NCBI GenBank assembly: GCA_021298835.1
Contig: JAJTHG010000025.1
Location: 1 to 61,907 of the forward strand
Source: Gemmatimonadota bacterium
Lineage (GTDB): Bacteria; Gemmatimonadota; Gemmatimonadetes; Gemmatimonadales; Gemmatimonadaceae
Length of the DNA: 61,907 nt
Direction of reading: 5' to 3'
Positions 1-12,598 of the stretch are shown here, one piece after another (the stretch's first letter is position 1; each line of letters opens with the position of its first letter). Under the pieces are notes generated by a model, which saw nothing but the letters and a program-made list of their open reading frames with translations, was not told the DNA's origin and searched no databases. Both the position numbers and the translations under genes were made by a program.

Positions 1-75
1 ACCCGGGCCGCCGCGACCGCCACCCGGGCCGCCGCGACCGCCACCCGGGCCGCCGCGACCGCGACCGCCACCCGG
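1..75. repeat. 21-bp tandem repeat encoding the RGG tract of S5
   Basis: Two exact 21-bp units (1-21 and 22-42) are followed by a 27-bp variant and a diverged unit. On the minus strand they encode GGRGGPG heptapeptides. The repeat may continue beyond the left edge. Confidence 0.85.
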
Positions 76-189
76 TCCGCCGCGGCCACCACGGCCACCG
101 CGGTCGCCGCCTCCCATCGGGGGCGCGTCGCCCCCGGCGGAGACGGTCTGCTGCTCGTTGCCCGTTCCGGGCGTCTCGTTGTCGGCCAT
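1..189 (-). CDS. rpsE: 30S ribosomal protein S5, N-terminal part (cut by window edge)
   Basis: The minus strand opens with ATG at 189-187, one base after the rplR stop, and stays open to the window edge for 63 codons. This is the slot of rpsE in the spc operon, so the call rests on position; the conserved S5 double-stranded RNA-binding and C-terminal domains lie outside the window. What is visible is not ordinary S5 sequence: about 27 acidic/neutral residues (MADNETPGTGNEQQ...) and then a Gly/Arg/Pro-rich tract made of repeated GGRGGPG units, like an RGG box. Usual S5 proteins have only a short N-terminal arm, so this is a lineage-specific extension. Confidence 0.8.
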   Translation of the reverse strand, partial: MADNETPGTGNEQQTVSAGGDAPPMGGGDRGGRGGRGGPGGGRGRGGPGGGRGGPGGGRGGPG

Positions 190-190
190 C

Positions 191-547
191 TCAGAACTCC
201 AGGCCGCCCTCGCGGGCGCCGTCGGCGACCGCCTTCACGCGGCCGTGGTACTGGTATCCGGCACGGTCGAAGACGACCTTCGTGATGCCGTGCTGCTTCG
301 CGAGCTCGGCGACCTTCTTGCCGACCGCGAGGGACTTGTCCGACTTCTTCCCCTCGAACCCGTTGTCGGTGACCGTGAGCAGCGTCTTCTGCGCCACGTC
401 GTCCACCAGCTGGGCCGAGATGTGCTTGAGCGAGCGGAAGACCACCAGGCGCGGACGCTCCGGGGTGCCGCTGACCTTCTTGCGGACGCGGAGGTGCCGG
501 CGCAGGCGCGCCTTGGCGCCGCTCTTCGGGCTGTAGAATGGCGGCAT
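191..547 (-). CDS. rplR: 50S ribosomal protein L18
   Basis: Encodes 118 aa, the normal L18 length. L18 binds 5S rRNA in the central protuberance together with L5. The conserved block [20 protein letters not shown] and the C-terminal [10 protein letters not shown] are typical of the family. It sits between rplF and rpsE as in the standard spc operon, with 3 bp to rplF and 1 bp to rpsE. Confidence 0.98.
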   Translation of the reverse strand: MPPFYSPKSGAKARLRRHLRVRKKVSGTPERPRLVVFRSLKHISAQLVDDVAQKTLLTVTDNGFEGKKSDKSLAVGKKVAELAKQHGITKVVFDRAGYQYHGRVKAVADGAREGGLEF

Positions 548-550
548 CGC

Positions 551-1090
551 TTACTTCCCCCCGGCCTTGCCGGCCTTCCGGCGGATGATCTCGCCGGCGT
601 ACTTGACGCCCTTGCCCTTGTACGGCTCGGGCTTGCGAAGCGAGCGGATCTCGGCGGCCACCTGGCCGACCATCTCCTTGTCGGCGCCCTCGACGACCAC
701 CTGGGTCGGCTGCGGGGCCTTGAGCGACACGCCCTTCGGCGCCTTGACCTCGATCGTGTGCGAGTAGCCGAGCGACATGAGCAGGCCCCATGGCTTGACC
801 TCCGCCTTGTAGCCGACGCCCGTGATCTCGAGCTGCTTCACGAAGCCCTGCGACACCCCCTGGACCATGTTGGCCACCAGGGTGCGCGACAGGCCGTGCA
901 GCGACTTGTGGACCGCCTCGTCGGACGGCCGCGTCACCACGACCGTCTCGCCCTCGACCGCGATCCGCATGTCGGGGTGGAACGTGCGGACGAGCTCGCC
1001 CTTGGGGCCCTTCACCGTGACCGTCGAGCCGTTCACCGCGACGGTGACGCCCTTCGGAACGGGGACCGGATTCTTGCCGATACGCGACAT
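551..1090 (-). CDS. rplF: 50S ribosomal protein L6
   Basis: Encodes 179 aa. L6 binds 23S rRNA near the sarcin-ricin loop and supports factor binding. It starts [15 protein letters not shown] and ends with the family signature [12 protein letters not shown] followed by a basic tail. The start is backed by an AAGGAG ribosome binding site about 11 nt upstream. It lies 14 bp after rpsH in the spc operon. Confidence 0.98.
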   Translation of the reverse strand: MSRIGKNPVPVPKGVTVAVNGSTVTVKGPKGELVRTFHPDMRIAVEGETVVVTRPSDEAVHKSLHGLSRTLVANMVQGVSQGFVKQLEITGVGYKAEVKPWGLLMSLGYSHTIEVKAPKGVSLKAPQPTQVVVEGADKEMVGQVAAEIRSLRKPEPYKGKGVKYAGEIIRRKAGKAGGK

Positions 1091-1104
1091 GGGTGCGGGT
1101 CTCC

Positions 1105-1506
1105 TTACCAGACGAGGGCGAGGAGCTCGCCGCCGGTGCGCGACTGCCGCGCCTCGCGGTCCGACATCACGCCGCGCGACGTCGAGAGGATCGCCATGCC
1201 GAGTCCGTTGCGGACCCGCGGGATCTCCCCGACGCCGACGTACTTCCGGAGGCCCGGCGTCGAGACGCGGTGCAGCTCGCGGATCACGGACTGCCCGCCC
1301 TGGGCGTACTTCAGGGCCAGGCGCAGCACCGGACGGCCCTCCGCGTTCTCCACGACCTTGTAGTCGGTGATGTACGCGTTCTCCTTCAGGATGCGGGCGA
1401 TCTCGGTCTTCAGCTTCGAGACCGGCATGTCGACGCGGCGGTGCTTCGACCCGCAGGCGTTGCGGATGCGCGTCAGCATGTCGGCGATGGGATCGGTCAG
1501 GCTCAT
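1105..1506 (-). CDS. rpsH: 30S ribosomal protein S8
   Basis: Encodes 133 aa. S8 binds the central domain of 16S rRNA; in E. coli it is also the translational repressor of the spc operon. The N-terminal [13 protein letters not shown] and the C-terminal [11 protein letters not shown]...GGELLALVW are diagnostic. It is placed between rpsN and rplF as usual. Whether this S8 autoregulates cannot be read from the sequence. Confidence 0.98.
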   Translation of the reverse strand: MSLTDPIADMLTRIRNACGSKHRRVDMPVSKLKTEIARILKENAYITDYKVVENAEGRPVLRLALKYAQGGQSVIRELHRVSTPGLRKYVGVGEIPRVRNGLGMAILSTSRGVMSDREARQSRTGGELLALVW

Positions 1507-1551
1507 GGGGCTCCTATGGTATCCGGGACGGACCTGTAGGAAGGTGGGAGG

Positions 1552-1857
1552 TCACCAGCTCGCCTTGCGCACGCCGGGGATCACCCCGTTGAGCGCGAGC
1601 TCGCGGAACTGGTTGCGGGACAGCCCGAACGCGCGGAGGTACCCGCGCGCGCGGCCGGTGAGGCTGCAGCGGTTCTTGATGCGCACCGGCGAGGCGTCGC
1701 GCGGCAGGCTCTGCAGCGCGAGCTGGGCGGCGGCGCGGTCGGCCGACGACGTCTTCGGGTCCTTCACCGCGGCCTTGAGCCGGGCGCGCTTCGCCGCCAG
1801 GCGCTTCGCCGTGGCGATCTTCCGCTGCGTGCGGTTGACGGTGCTCTTCTTGGCCAT
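1552..1857 (-). CDS. rpsN: 30S ribosomal protein S14 (zinc-independent long form)
   Basis: Encodes 101 aa, the length of the long S14 form that lacks the CXXC-CXXC zinc ribbon. The core [20 protein letters not shown] and the C-terminal [12 protein letters not shown] are conserved. It assembles into the 30S head. It follows rplE by 16 bp. Confidence 0.98.
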   Translation of the reverse strand: MAKKSTVNRTQRKIATAKRLAAKRARLKAAVKDPKTSSADRAAAQLALQSLPRDASPVRIKNRCSLTGRARGYLRAFGLSRNQFRELALNGVIPGVRKASW

Positions 1858-1873
1858 TCGTGGGTCCTCGCGG

Positions 1874-2563
1874 TCAGGCCGCGGTCTTCGCGCGCGACTT
1901 CTCGTCCGTCCGGAACGGGAAGCCGAGCTCCTTCAGCAGCGCGAACGCGTGGTCGTCGCGGACCGCCGTGGTGCAGAACGTGATGTCCATCCCGTGGATC
2001 TGCTCGACCATGTCGTAGTTGATCTCGGGGAAGATCATCTGCTCCTTGATGCCGATCGAGTAGTTGCCGCGGCCGTCGAACGAGCGGGTCGAGAAGCCCT
2101 TGAAGTCGCGGATCCGCGGCGCCGCCGTGGACACGAACCGGTCGAAGAACTCCCACATCCGAGCCCCGCGCAGCGTCACCGAGGCACCGATCTCCTGCCC
2201 CTCGCGCAGCCCGTAGTTCGCGATCGACTTCTTGGCCTTGCGCCGCACCGGCCGCTGGCCCGTGATCACCATCAGCTCCTCGACGATCGAGTCGAGCAGC
2301 TTCGGCTGCTTGATCGCCTCGCCGAGCCCGACGTTGAGCACGATCTTCTCGAGCGTCGGCAGCTGCATCGGGTTCGCGAACCCGAACTGCGCCTGGAGCC
2401 GCGGCTTGACCGTCTCGGCGTAGAACGCCTTCATCCGCGGCGCGGGCACCGGCAGCCCGGCCCCCGCGTGCTCCTTCGGGAGCATCGAGCCGCGCTTCTC
2501 GCCGCCCTTCGCGCCGCCCTTGCCGGCGGCCGCCTTCTTGTCGGCCTTCGTCTGCTTCGCCAT
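1874..2563 (-). CDS. rplE: 50S ribosomal protein L5 with basic N-terminal extension
   Basis: Encodes 229 aa, while typical L5 has about 180. L5 anchors 5S rRNA in the central protuberance and contacts P-site tRNA. The canonical body begins near residue 43 ([14 protein letters not shown]) and contains [16 protein letters not shown] and [21 protein letters not shown]. The first ~42 residues are Lys/Ala/Gly-rich and low complexity. An internal ATG at the start of the body would give a normal-sized L5, so the extension depends on use of the first ATG, which fits the 12-bp spacing to rplX. Confidence 0.96.
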   Translation of the reverse strand: MAKQTKADKKAAAGKGGAKGGEKRGSMLPKEHAGAGLPVPAPRMKAFYAETVKPRLQAQFGFANPMQLPTLEKIVLNVGLGEAIKQPKLLDSIVEELMVITGQRPVRRKAKKSIANYGLREGQEIGASVTLRGARMWEFFDRFVSTAAPRIRDFKGFSTRSFDGRGNYSIGIKEQMIFPEINYDMVEQIHGMDITFCTTAVRDDHAFALLKELGFPFRTDEKSRAKTAA

Positions 2564-2574
2564 CGGTCAGCTCC

Positions 2575-2979
2575 TCACCGCGTCCGGGGCAGGGCGTCGC
2601 CGCTCTTCACCGCGATCCGCTCCGTCGTCCCGTCCGCATCCGTGCGCCGCCGCGTCCGCGTCGGCGTCCCCGACTTGGGGTCCAGCAGCATCACGTTCGA
2701 CAGCGCGATCGGCGCCGGCGCCTCGATGATGCCGCTCTGCTCCTCCGCCGAGCGCGCCCGGCGGTGCTTCTTCACGATGTTGATCCCCTCGACGAGCACA
2801 CGGCCCTTCTTGAGGAACACCCGCAGGACCTTCCCGTCCTTTCCCTCGTCGTCGCCGCGCATCACCCGGACGATGTCGCCCTTCGTGATCCGCGTCGGCA
2901 GCCGCTCGGCCTTCCCGGCGTGCCGCCCGGCGCCCAGCCGCTGCCCGCGGTCGGTCTTGTAGTGCTTGAGGATCCGCAT
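2575..2979 (-). CDS. rplX: 50S ribosomal protein L24
   Basis: Encodes 134 aa, about 25-30 residues longer than usual, with the excess at the C-terminus. L24 initiates 50S assembly by binding the 5' end of 23S rRNA. The KOW motif ([20 protein letters not shown]) lies near residues 33-54. It is followed by the conserved [12 protein letters not shown] block and [19 protein letters not shown]. Confidence 0.96.
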   Translation of the reverse strand: MRILKHYKTDRGQRLGAGRHAGKAERLPTRITKGDIVRVMRGDDEGKDGKVLRVFLKKGRVLVEGINIVKKHRRARSAEEQSGIIEAPAPIALSNVMLLDPKSGTPTRTRRRTDADGTTERIAVKSGDALPRTR

Positions 2980-2980
2980 G

Positions 2981-3349
2981 TCACAGCACCTCGGGGGCGA
3001 GCGAGACGATCTTCGTGTACCGCTTCTCGCGCAGCTCGCGCGCGACCGGCCCGAAGATGCGCGTCCCGCGCGGCTCCCCCTGGTCGTTGATGATCACCAC
3101 CGCGTTCTCGTCGAACTTGATGTAGCTGCCGTCCTTGCGCCGAGTCTCCTTCACCGTGCGCACGACGACCGCCTTCGCCACGTCCGACTTCTTCACCGTC
3201 CCGTTCGGCAGCGCGTCCTTCACCGCCACCACCACCTTGTCGCCCAGACGCGCGTAGCGCCGGCGGGTCCCGCCCAGGACGCGGATGACGAGCGCCTTCT
3301 TCGCGCCCGAGTTGTCCGCGACCTTCACCATGGATTCCTGCTGGATCAT
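2981..3349 (-). CDS. rplN: 50S ribosomal protein L14
   Basis: Encodes 122 aa, the exact family length. L14 sits at the subunit interface, contacting 16S helix 14 and L19. The signatures [19 protein letters not shown] and [17 protein letters not shown] are present. It is separated by 1 bp from rplX and 13 bp from rpsQ. Confidence 0.99.
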   Translation of the reverse strand: MIQQESMVKVADNSGAKKALVIRVLGGTRRRYARLGDKVVVAVKDALPNGTVKKSDVAKAVVVRTVKETRRKDGSYIKFDENAVVIINDQGEPRGTRIFGPVARELREKRYTKIVSLAPEVL

Positions 3350-3362
3350 CGTCGGTCTCCGG

Positions 3363-3644
3363 TCAGCGGGCGCGTTCGACGATCTCGACCACGCGCCACC
3401 GCTTGTCCTTCGACAACGGGCGCGTCTCCGCGATCCTCACGGTGTCCCCGACCTTCGCCGCGTTGGCCTCGTCGTGCGCCTTCAGGCGGGTCGTCCGGGT
3501 CACCATCTTCCCGTACACGGGGTGCGGCACGCGACGCTCGATCGCGACCACCACCGTCTTCTGCATCTTGTCGCTGACCACGAGCCCCGTGCGCACCTTG
3601 CGCGCGGGCCGGGTCGCCGTCTGCTGCTGCGTCTGGTCCGTCAT
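3363..3644 (-). CDS. rpsQ: 30S ribosomal protein S17
   Basis: Encodes 93 aa. It is an OB-fold protein that binds 16S rRNA in early 30S assembly. The [20 protein letters not shown] block and the C-terminal [20 protein letters not shown] are diagnostic. A short Gln/Thr-rich N-terminus precedes the fold. It lies between rpmC and rplN. Confidence 0.98.
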   Translation of the reverse strand: MTDQTQQQTATRPARKVRTGLVVSDKMQKTVVVAIERRVPHPVYGKMVTRTTRLKAHDEANAAKVGDTVRIAETRPLSKDKRWRVVEIVERAR

Positions 3645-3654
3645 GTGCTGGTCC

Positions 3655-3858
3655 TCAGCGCTGGGTGGCGGCGAGCGCCCGCTCGCGCTGCACGGTCTTC
3701 AGCCGCGCAAGATCCTTCCGGAGCTCGCGCAGCCGCATCGGCTTCTCGAGCGACTCCGTCGCCCCGCGGAACCGCAGGCGGAACCGCTCCTCTTCCAGCT
3801 CGGCAACCTTCGACGCCAGGTCGGCGTCGCTCAGCTCCCGGATCTCGTCACTCCGCAT
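3655..3858 (-). CDS. rpmC: 50S ribosomal protein L29
   Basis: Encodes 67 aa forming two helices ([19 protein letters not shown] and [20 protein letters not shown]), as in L29 at the polypeptide exit tunnel. Its start lies inside the 3' end of rplP (11-bp overlap), which implies translational coupling. Confidence 0.97.
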   Translation of the reverse strand: MRSDEIRELSDADLASKVAELEEERFRLRFRGATESLEKPMRLRELRKDLARLKTVQRERALAATQR

Positions 3859-4276
3859 CCGTGTGCGCCTCCTCGCGGGCCACGAACTTCGTCTTCACGC
3901 CGAGCTTCGCCGCCGCGAGCGCCATCGCCTTCTGCGCGATGTCGGGCGCGACGCCCTCCAGCTCGAACAGCACGCGGCCCGGCTTCACCACCGCGACCCA
4001 CATCTCGGGCGAGCCCTTGCCCTTGCCCATGCGCGTCTCGGCCGGCTTCTTCGTGATCGGCTTGTCCGGGAAGATCCGGATCCAGACCTTGCCGCCACGC
4101 TTGATGTAGCGCGTCAGCGCCACACGGGCCGCCTCGATCTGCCGCGCCGTCACCCAGCCCGGCTCCAGCGCCTGCAACCCGTAGTGCCCGAACGAAACCT
4201 CGGCCCCACGCGTCGCGATCCCGCGCGTGCGCCCCTTGAACATCTTGCGGAACTTCACCCGCTTCGGTGCCAGCAT
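3848..4276 (-). CDS. rplP: 50S ribosomal protein L16
   Basis: Encodes 142 aa. L16 is needed for tRNA positioning at the A site and late 50S assembly. It starts [19 protein letters not shown] and contains the MGKGKGSPE motif near residue 83. It overlaps rpmC and lies 11 bp after rpsC. Confidence 0.98.
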   Translation of the reverse strand: MLAPKRVKFRKMFKGRTRGIATRGAEVSFGHYGLQALEPGWVTARQIEAARVALTRYIKRGGKVWIRIFPDKPITKKPAETRMGKGKGSPEMWVAVVKPGRVLFELEGVAPDIAQKAMALAAAKLGVKTKFVAREEAHTDAE

Positions 4277-4287
4277 CGGTCAGCGCC

Positions 4288-4947
4288 TCACGCGTCGGTG
4301 GAGTAGGTGGACCCGCGACGGTCGTTGGCGACCTCGCCCTTGTAGATCCACACCTTCACGCCGATCGTGCCGTACGTCGTCTTCGCCAGCCCGTACGCGA
4401 AGTCGATGTCGGCGCGCAGCGTGTGCAGCGGCACCCGCCCCTCGCGGTACCCCTCGACGCGCGCGATCTCGGCCCCGCCCAGGCGACCCCCGCACTTCAC
4501 GCGGATCCCCTGCGCGCCCATGCGCATCGTGCTCTGCACCGCCTTCTTCATCGCCCGGCGGAACGAGATGCGCTGCGCCAGCTGGGCCGCGATGTTGTCG
4601 GCCACCAGCTGCGCCGAGAGCTCCGGCCGCTTGATCTCCTCGACGTTCACCCCCACTTCCTTGCCCGTCAGCTGCGCGAGCTCGTCGCGGAGCTTGTCCA
4701 CCTCGGCGCCCTTCTTGCCGATCACCACGCCCGGGCGGCCGGTGTGGATCGTCACCACCACCTTCCCGGGCTTGCGCTCGATCACCACGTCCGCGATCGC
4801 GGCGTTCGCCAGGCGCGCCTTCAGGTACTTGCGCAGGAGGTTGTCCTCCTGCAGCAGCTGCGGCAGGTCCCGGCCCGCGTAGTAGCGCGAGCGCCAGTCC
4901 TTCGAGACGCCCAGCCGGAAGCCGATCGGATTGGTCTTCTGTCCCAT
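4288..4947 (-). CDS. rpsC: 30S ribosomal protein S3
   Basis: Encodes 219 aa. S3 lines the mRNA entry channel and contributes to mRNA unwinding. The start is set at [13 protein letters not shown], the universal S3 N-terminus; the frame is open further upstream but only over the 3' end of rplV. The type-2 KH motif [16 protein letters not shown] and the C-terminal domain ending GSTYSTDA are present. It is 4 bp after rplV. Confidence 0.97.
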   Translation of the reverse strand: MGQKTNPIGFRLGVSKDWRSRYYAGRDLPQLLQEDNLLRKYLKARLANAAIADVVIERKPGKVVVTIHTGRPGVVIGKKGAEVDKLRDELAQLTGKEVGVNVEEIKRPELSAQLVADNIAAQLAQRISFRRAMKKAVQSTMRMGAQGIRVKCGGRLGGAEIARVEGYREGRVPLHTLRADIDFAYGLAKTTYGTIGVKVWIYKGEVANDRRGSTYSTDA

Positions 4948-4951
4948 GGGG

Positions 4952-5305
4952 TTACTCCTTCTCCGCCACGACGATCTCGACGTGGCTCGTGCGCTTCTGG
5001 ATGGGCGTGGCGCGCCCCATGGCCGCCGGGGTCCACCGCTTGAGCTTCGGCCCCTCGTTGACCACCGCGTGCTTGATGAACAGGTCGTCCGGGTCCACCG
5101 ACCCGTTCGCCTGCTTCGCCGCCTGCTCGGCGTTCGCCACCGCCGAGAGCAGCACCTTCCTGATCTGCACCGCCGCATGCTTCTTCGAGAACGTGAGCAG
5201 GGCCAGGGCCTCGTTCACGCTCTTCCCGCGGATCTGGTCGATCACCAGCCGCATCTTGTAGGGCGACTGCCGGGCCGTCCGCTGCAACGCGCGCGCTTCG
5301 GTCAT
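4952..5305 (-). CDS. rplV: 50S ribosomal protein L22
   Basis: Encodes 117 aa. L22 lines the exit tunnel through its beta hairpin. The block [21 protein letters not shown] and the C-terminal hairpin [17 protein letters not shown] are typical. It sits 3 bp after rpsS. Confidence 0.98.
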   Translation of the reverse strand: MTEARALQRTARQSPYKMRLVIDQIRGKSVNEALALLTFSKKHAAVQIRKVLLSAVANAEQAAKQANGSVDPDDLFIKHAVVNEGPKLKRWTPAAMGRATPIQKRTSHVEIVVAEKE

Positions 5306-5308
5306 GGC

Positions 5309-5626
5309 TTACTTCCCTCCCTTGGCGCCCGGCGCGCCCCCGGGGGCGGCCTTCTTGTCCGTCTTGTTGTTCCCCGAGTGCCCGCGGAAGAGCCGCGTCG
5401 GCGAGAACTCGCCGAGCTTGTGCCCCACCATGTTCTCGGTCACGTACACCGGGATGAACTTGTTCCCGTTGTGCACCGCGAAGGTGTGTCCGACGAAGTC
5501 CGGGACGATCGTGCTCGCCCGCGACCAGGTCTTCACGACCTTCTTCTCGTTCTTGCTGTTGAGGGCCGCGACGCGCTTGAGCAGCGAATCGTGCACGAAG
5601 GGGCCCTTCCGGATGGAACGCGCCAT
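5309..5626 (-). CDS. rpsS: 30S ribosomal protein S19
   Basis: Encodes 105 aa with the signature [16 protein letters not shown] and the conserved [23 protein letters not shown] divided around residues 50-75. It binds 16S rRNA with S13 in the head. The C-terminus carries a short Lys/Gly/Ala tail beyond the usual end. Confidence 0.98.
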   Translation of the reverse strand: MARSIRKGPFVHDSLLKRVAALNSKNEKKVVKTWSRASTIVPDFVGHTFAVHNGNKFIPVYVTENMVGHKLGEFSPTRLFRGHSGNNKTDKKAAPGGAPGAKGGK

Positions 5627-5634
5627 GGGTCAGC

Positions 5635-6468
5635 TCAGCTCTGCGTGGCCTTGCCGCGCTTGCGCCCGCGGACGATCAGGCGCTGCGACGACTTCTTGGT
5701 GTTGCGGGTCTTCGTGCCTTCCTTCTTGCCCCACGGGCTCACCACGTTCCGGCCGCCGCGCGTGCGGCCACCGTGCGGGTGGTCCACCGGGTTCATCACT
5801 TCGCCGCGGACCTTCGGCCGCTTCCCCTTCCAGCGCGCCTTGCCCGCCTTGCCCCACGCCTCGAGCTCGTGCTCGGCGTTCCCCACCTCGCCGATCGTCC
5901 CCAGGCAGCGCCCGTGCACCTTGCGCATCTCCGTGGACGGCATGCGCAGCGTCACATAGTCGCCTTCCTTCGCCACCACCTCGAGCGCCATGCCGGCCGA
6001 GCGCGCCAACTGCCCGCCCTTGCCCGGCTTGAGCTCGACGTTGTGCACGAACGTGCCCGTCGGCACCTCGGCCAGCGGCAGCGCGTTCCCGACGCGGATG
6101 TCCGAGCCCGGCCCGCTGACGATCGTGTCGCCCACCGCCAGCCCCTTCGGGTGGAGGATGTAGCGCTTCTCCCCGTCCGCGTACGTCACCAGCGCGATCC
6201 GCGCCGAGCGGTTCGGATCGTACTCGATCGTCGCGACCGTCGCGGTCACGCCGTACTTGTTGCGCTTGAAGTCCACCAGCCGGTACATCCGCTTGTGGCC
6301 GCCACCCAGGCGCCGCATCGAGATGTGCCCGTGGTTGTCGCGGCCGCCGCTCTTCTTGAGCGGCTCGACCAGCGACTTCTCCGGCGTGGACCGGGTGATC
6401 TCGGCGAACGACGACACGCTGCGGTGTCGCGTGCCGGCCGAGACCGGCTTGAATTGACGGATCGGCAT
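5635..6468 (-). CDS. rplB: 50S ribosomal protein L2
   Basis: Encodes 277 aa. L2 is required for subunit joining and peptidyl transferase activity. The C-terminal signature [14 protein letters not shown] carries the conserved histidine, and [20 protein letters not shown] lies in the N-terminal third. It follows rplW by 4 bp. Confidence 0.99.
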   Translation of the reverse strand: MPIRQFKPVSAGTRHRSVSSFAEITRSTPEKSLVEPLKKSGGRDNHGHISMRRLGGGHKRMYRLVDFKRNKYGVTATVATIEYDPNRSARIALVTYADGEKRYILHPKGLAVGDTIVSGPGSDIRVGNALPLAEVPTGTFVHNVELKPGKGGQLARSAGMALEVVAKEGDYVTLRMPSTEMRKVHGRCLGTIGEVGNAEHELEAWGKAGKARWKGKRPKVRGEVMNPVDHPHGGRTRGGRNVVSPWGKKEGTKTRNTKKSSQRLIVRGRKRGKATQS

Positions 6469-6472
6469 CGCG

Positions 6473-6760
6473 TTAGCCCTCGAACACCGGGATCGAGTCG
6501 CCCGCCTTGAGCGTCACGATCGCCTTCTTCCAGTTGGGGCGCTGGCCCGACGAGGTCCCCACGCGGCGCGTCTTGCCGCGCTGCAGGGAGGTCCACACGC
6601 CGGTCACGGTGACGCCGAAGAGCCGCTCGATCGCCTGCTTGATCTCCGGCTTCGTCGCCCTCGGGGCCACCTCGAAGGTGTACTCCCCGCGCGCCTGGTA
6701 GGCCGCCGAGCTCTTCTCGGTGATCAGCGGCTTGATGATGGTCTGGTGCAGCGTCGGCAT
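6473..6760 (-). CDS. rplW: 50S ribosomal protein L23
   Basis: Encodes 95 aa. L23 sits at the tunnel exit and docks trigger factor and SRP. The [14 protein letters not shown]-terminus and the helix [20 protein letters not shown] are characteristic. It lies 3 bp after rplD and 4 bp before rplB. Confidence 0.98.
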   Translation of the reverse strand: MPTLHQTIIKPLITEKSSAAYQARGEYTFEVAPRATKPEIKQAIERLFGVTVTGVWTSLQRGKTRRVGTSSGQRPNWKKAIVTLKAGDSIPVFEG

Positions 6761-6763
6761 CGG

Positions 6764-7621
6764 TTACTCCCCCTTCGCCTTCTTCGGGGCGGCCTTCTTC
6801 GCCGCGGTCTTCTTCGGCGCCGCCGCGGCCTTCGCCGCCGGGGCCGCCTTCGCCGCCGGCGCGGCCTTCGCCTTCGCCGCCTTGGCCTTCTTGTCGGCCG
6901 TCGCCTCGCGCTTGGCCTTGACGGCCTTCTCGGTCTTCGGCTTGGCCGCCTTCGCGACCTTCACCTTGCCCGTCGCCGTCTCGGCCACCGGCGCCAGCGC
7001 CTGGCCGATCGCGCCGGCCTCGACGAGCACCGCGTCCGACCAGAGCACGTGGTACGTGCTCGCCTCGGCGAACGGCATCACGTGCACGTTCGGCAGGTTC
7101 CGGCCGGAGAGCCACACCGACCGCTTCAGGCCGTCGGTGAGGATCAGGACCTTCTTCGCCGAGAGCTCCAGCCGCGCAAGGAGCTGCGCGATCGCCGAGG
7201 TCTTCGGCGCCGCCATCTCGAAGCGGTCGATGACCATCAGGTTCCCCTCGCGGGCGCGCGTGTTGAGCGCGCTCTTCCGGGCGAGGGCCTTGACGCCCTT
7301 CGGCAGCTCCTGCTCGTAGCTGCGCGGCTGCGGGCCGAACACGGTACCGCCGCCGGGCCAGTGCGGGGCGCGGGTCGAGCCCTGACGGGCGCGGCCGGTC
7401 CCCTTCTGCTTCCACGGCTTCTGGTTGCCGCCGGTGACCCAGTGGCGGGTCTTCGTGGCGTGGGTGCCCTGGCGCTGGTTGGCCAGGTAGGCCTTCACGG
7501 CCTGGTGCATCACCGGCACGTGCACGGTGCCGTCGAACGGCGTGGCCGGCAGGGCCACCGCGTCGCGCGCGGTGCCGCCCTGGGTGAAGGCCTTCGCCTG
7601 CATAGTCGTCGTCTCGCTCAT
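6764..7621 (-). CDS. rplD: 50S ribosomal protein L4 with Lys/Ala-rich C-terminal tail
   Basis: Encodes 285 aa, about 75-80 more than usual L4. The body carries the L4 loop block [23 protein letters not shown] split around residues 63-85, plus [18 protein letters not shown]4 lines the tunnel constriction and in E. coli regulates the S10 operon. After about residue 205 the protein becomes an almost pure K/A/P tail ending [11 protein letters not shown]. The tail is in frame, uses the same GC-rich codons and ends just before rplW, so it is not an obvious frameshift artefact. Confidence 0.96.
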   Translation of the reverse strand: MSETTTMQAKAFTQGGTARDAVALPATPFDGTVHVPVMHQAVKAYLANQRQGTHATKTRHWVTGGNQKPWKQKGTGRARQGSTRAPHWPGGGTVFGPQPRSYEQELPKGVKALARKSALNTRAREGNLMVIDRFEMAAPKTSAIAQLLARLELSAKKVLILTDGLKRSVWLSGRNLPNVHVMPFAEASTYHVLWSDAVLVEAGAIGQALAPVAETATGKVKVAKAAKPKTEKAVKAKREATADKKAKAAKAKAAPAAKAAPAAKAAAAPKKTAAKKAAPKKAKGE

Positions 7622-7625
7622 GGGC

Positions 7626-8291
7626 TTACGCCTGCTTGCGGACCATGACGATCCCGTTGGTCGGGCCCGCCACTGCGCCGCGGATGTAGATCAGGTTCCG
7701 CTCGGCGTCGATCTTCTCGACGCGGAGGTTGATCTGGGTGTGACGCGCCGCGCCCATGTGGCCCGGCATGCGCTTGCCCTTGATGACGCGCGACGGATCC
7801 GTGCCCGCGCCGACCGAACCGGGGCGCCGGTGCTTGGTGTTGCCGTGCGTGTTCGGGCCGCCGCCGGCCTTGTGGCGCTTCACCATGCCCTGGAAGCCGC
7901 GGCCCTTGGTGGTGCCGGTGACCTTCACGTACTCGCCGGGGGCGAAGATCTCGACGGTGATGTCCTGCCCGACGGTGACCGCCGGGATCTCGCCGCCGGG
8001 CTTCCCGTCGTCGAGGCGGAACGAGCGCAGGACCGCCGGGGCGGCCGCGAGGCCCGCCGCCTTGCCGTGGCCGAGCATCGCCTTGGGGGCGCGCGCGCCG
8101 CGCGGGGTGCGCTTGCCCTTCGCCTGCGCCGTCACGAGCGAGCCGGTGGCGAGCTCGACGGCCTTGTGGCCGGCGTCCGTGACCTTCGTGACGCGGTTCG
8201 GGACCGCGTGCACCACGGTGACGGGGATCTGCTGCCCCTGGTCGTTGAAGATCTGGGTCATGCCCAGCTTGGTGCCGATGATGCCGATCAC
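7626..8291 (-). CDS. rplC: 50S ribosomal protein L3
   Basis: Encodes 221 aa. L3 is an early 23S-binding assembly protein near the peptidyl transferase centre. It contains the family pattern [15 protein letters not shown], a Gly/Gln-containing loop (the Gln is methylated in E. coli), and [14 protein letters not shown]. It is 4 bp upstream of rplD. Confidence 0.98.
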   Translation of the reverse strand: MIGIIGTKLGMTQIFNDQGQQIPVTVVHAVPNRVTKVTDAGHKAVELATGSLVTAQAKGKRTPRGARAPKAMLGHGKAAGLAAAPAVLRSFRLDDGKPGGEIPAVTVGQDITVEIFAPGEYVKVTGTTKGRGFQGMVKRHKAGGGPNTHGNTKHRRPGSVGAGTDPSRVIKGKRMPGHMGAARHTQINLRVEKIDAERNLIYIRGAVAGPTNGIVMVRKQA

Positions 8292-8347
8292 TGCGGAATT
8301 ACCTCGCGAGTCGCGGCCGGAGGCCGGAGGACTGAGGGGGCGGCGGC

Positions 8348-8370
8348 GCGTCGCGCGCGGTGCGCGACGC
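8348..8370 (-). promoter_or_regulatory. Stem-loop in the rpsJ-rplC gap
   Basis: A 9-bp GC stem (8348-8356 with 8362-8370) with a 5-nt loop lies in the only gap over 80 bp (113 bp) within this part of the operon. There is no T-tract. It could be a translational control or processing site; the role is inference. Confidence 0.35.
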
Positions 8371-8404
8371 CTGGGCCGTCGTCCCGTGCGGTGGGACCCT
8401 GCGC

Positions 8405-8713
8405 CTACTGGACCTTGATCTCGACGTCCACCCCGGCCGGCAGATCCAGCTTGGTGAGGGCGTCAACCGTCTGCGCGCGCGAGTCGAGGATGTCGATCAC
8501 GCGCTTGTGCGTCTTGAGCTCGAACTGTTCCCGCGACTTCTTGTCCACGTGCGGCGACCGGAGCACGGTCCACCGGCGCGTCTTCGTCGGCAGCGGGATG
8601 GGCCCGGAGACCTGCGCGCCGGTCTTTTCCGCGGTGCGGACGATGTCCGCCGCCGCGGTGTCGATCACCGCGTGGTCGAAGGCCTTGAGTCGGATGCGGA
8701 TGCGGCCAGCCAT
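8405..8713 (-). CDS. rpsJ: 30S ribosomal protein S10
   Basis: Encodes 102 aa, standard length. It starts [18 protein letters not shown] and contains [23 protein letters not shown] divided near residues 43-65. It is a 30S head protein that is also NusE in transcription antitermination. It follows tuf by 55 bp, so here the str-type and S10-type genes form one unit. Confidence 0.99.
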   Translation of the reverse strand: MAGRIRIRLKAFDHAVIDTAAADIVRTAEKTGAQVSGPIPLPTKTRRWTVLRSPHVDKKSREQFELKTHKRVIDILDSRAQTVDALTKLDLPAGVDVEIKVQ

Positions 8714-8768
8714 GGAGGGCCTCGTGGCGGTCGGCGCGTCCGGACGGACGCGCCGACCCCCGTCGGGG

Positions 8769-9971
<1,203 letters not shown>

Positions 9972-10046
9972 GGTCGTGCTACCTGTGCTGCGGGGTTGGG
10001 AAAAGGAAACCGTCGGGTCTCACGGGGGCCTGCCGAACCTGCTGCC

Positions 10047-12167
<2,121 letters not shown>

Positions 12168-12598
12168 AGGAATCGCGAAGGGAGAATCGGCGGCGGACCG
12201 CCGAGTGTTTGGACGTGCGTTCTGCGGAAACTCCACCAACACAAAAGCGGCTGGACCAGGCGTCCCGTTGGGACCGGTATCCATCCGCCGTCACCTGGGT
12301 GCAGCCGCCGCTCCGGCACGGCTGGGGACCCTGGTGCGCCGGGCTCACGCCCGACGTCGCGTTGTCCGGGACTTCTTGCAGGAGCGACGTGCCGTCCGCT
12401 CGCGCCCAGGCGTTGGGCGATGGCTGCAACCTGCGGGTGTCCCGTGAACCCGCCCCCGCCAAGGCCGAAGCCGTTTCTGGGGAGCCGAGAAAAGTTACCC
12501 CCGTCCGGCCCGAAGTCAACTCCCCGCAACCACTTGCCCTGCGCACGCCGCCCCGTCCCCGCCGACCCGTCCCCGCCGACCCGACCGGTCCCGCCTCC
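12168..12598. other. Upstream region between fusA and the FHA gene
   Basis: This 431-bp stretch is open in the plus-strand FHA frame from a TTG at 12209, but the codon third positions are less GC-biased than in neighbouring genes. I read it as mainly the fusA leader plus promoter (12492-12519). No other gene is seen. Confidence 0.5.
12492..12519 (-). promoter_or_regulatory. Sigma70-like promoter for fusA operon
   Basis: On the minus strand, TTGACT (12519-12514) is followed after 16 nt by TAACTT (12497-12492). The -10 hexamer is the same as that of the tRNA-Thr promoter at 55263-55268, and the -35 the same as that of rpsL. Transcription from here would give a leader of about 320 nt before the fusA ATG. 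Confidence 0.55.

Noticed and set aside
1-75. CRISPR-like array
   Set aside because: Units are 21 bp, contiguous without spacers, and lie inside a coding sequence.
1552-1857. S14 looking too long
   Set aside because: 101 aa is normal for the zinc-independent S14 form.
12209-12598. N-terminal 130-codon extension of the FHA protein from a TTG
   Set aside because: Weak third-position GC bias, no domain, no ribosome binding site, and it overlaps the likely fusA promoter and leader.
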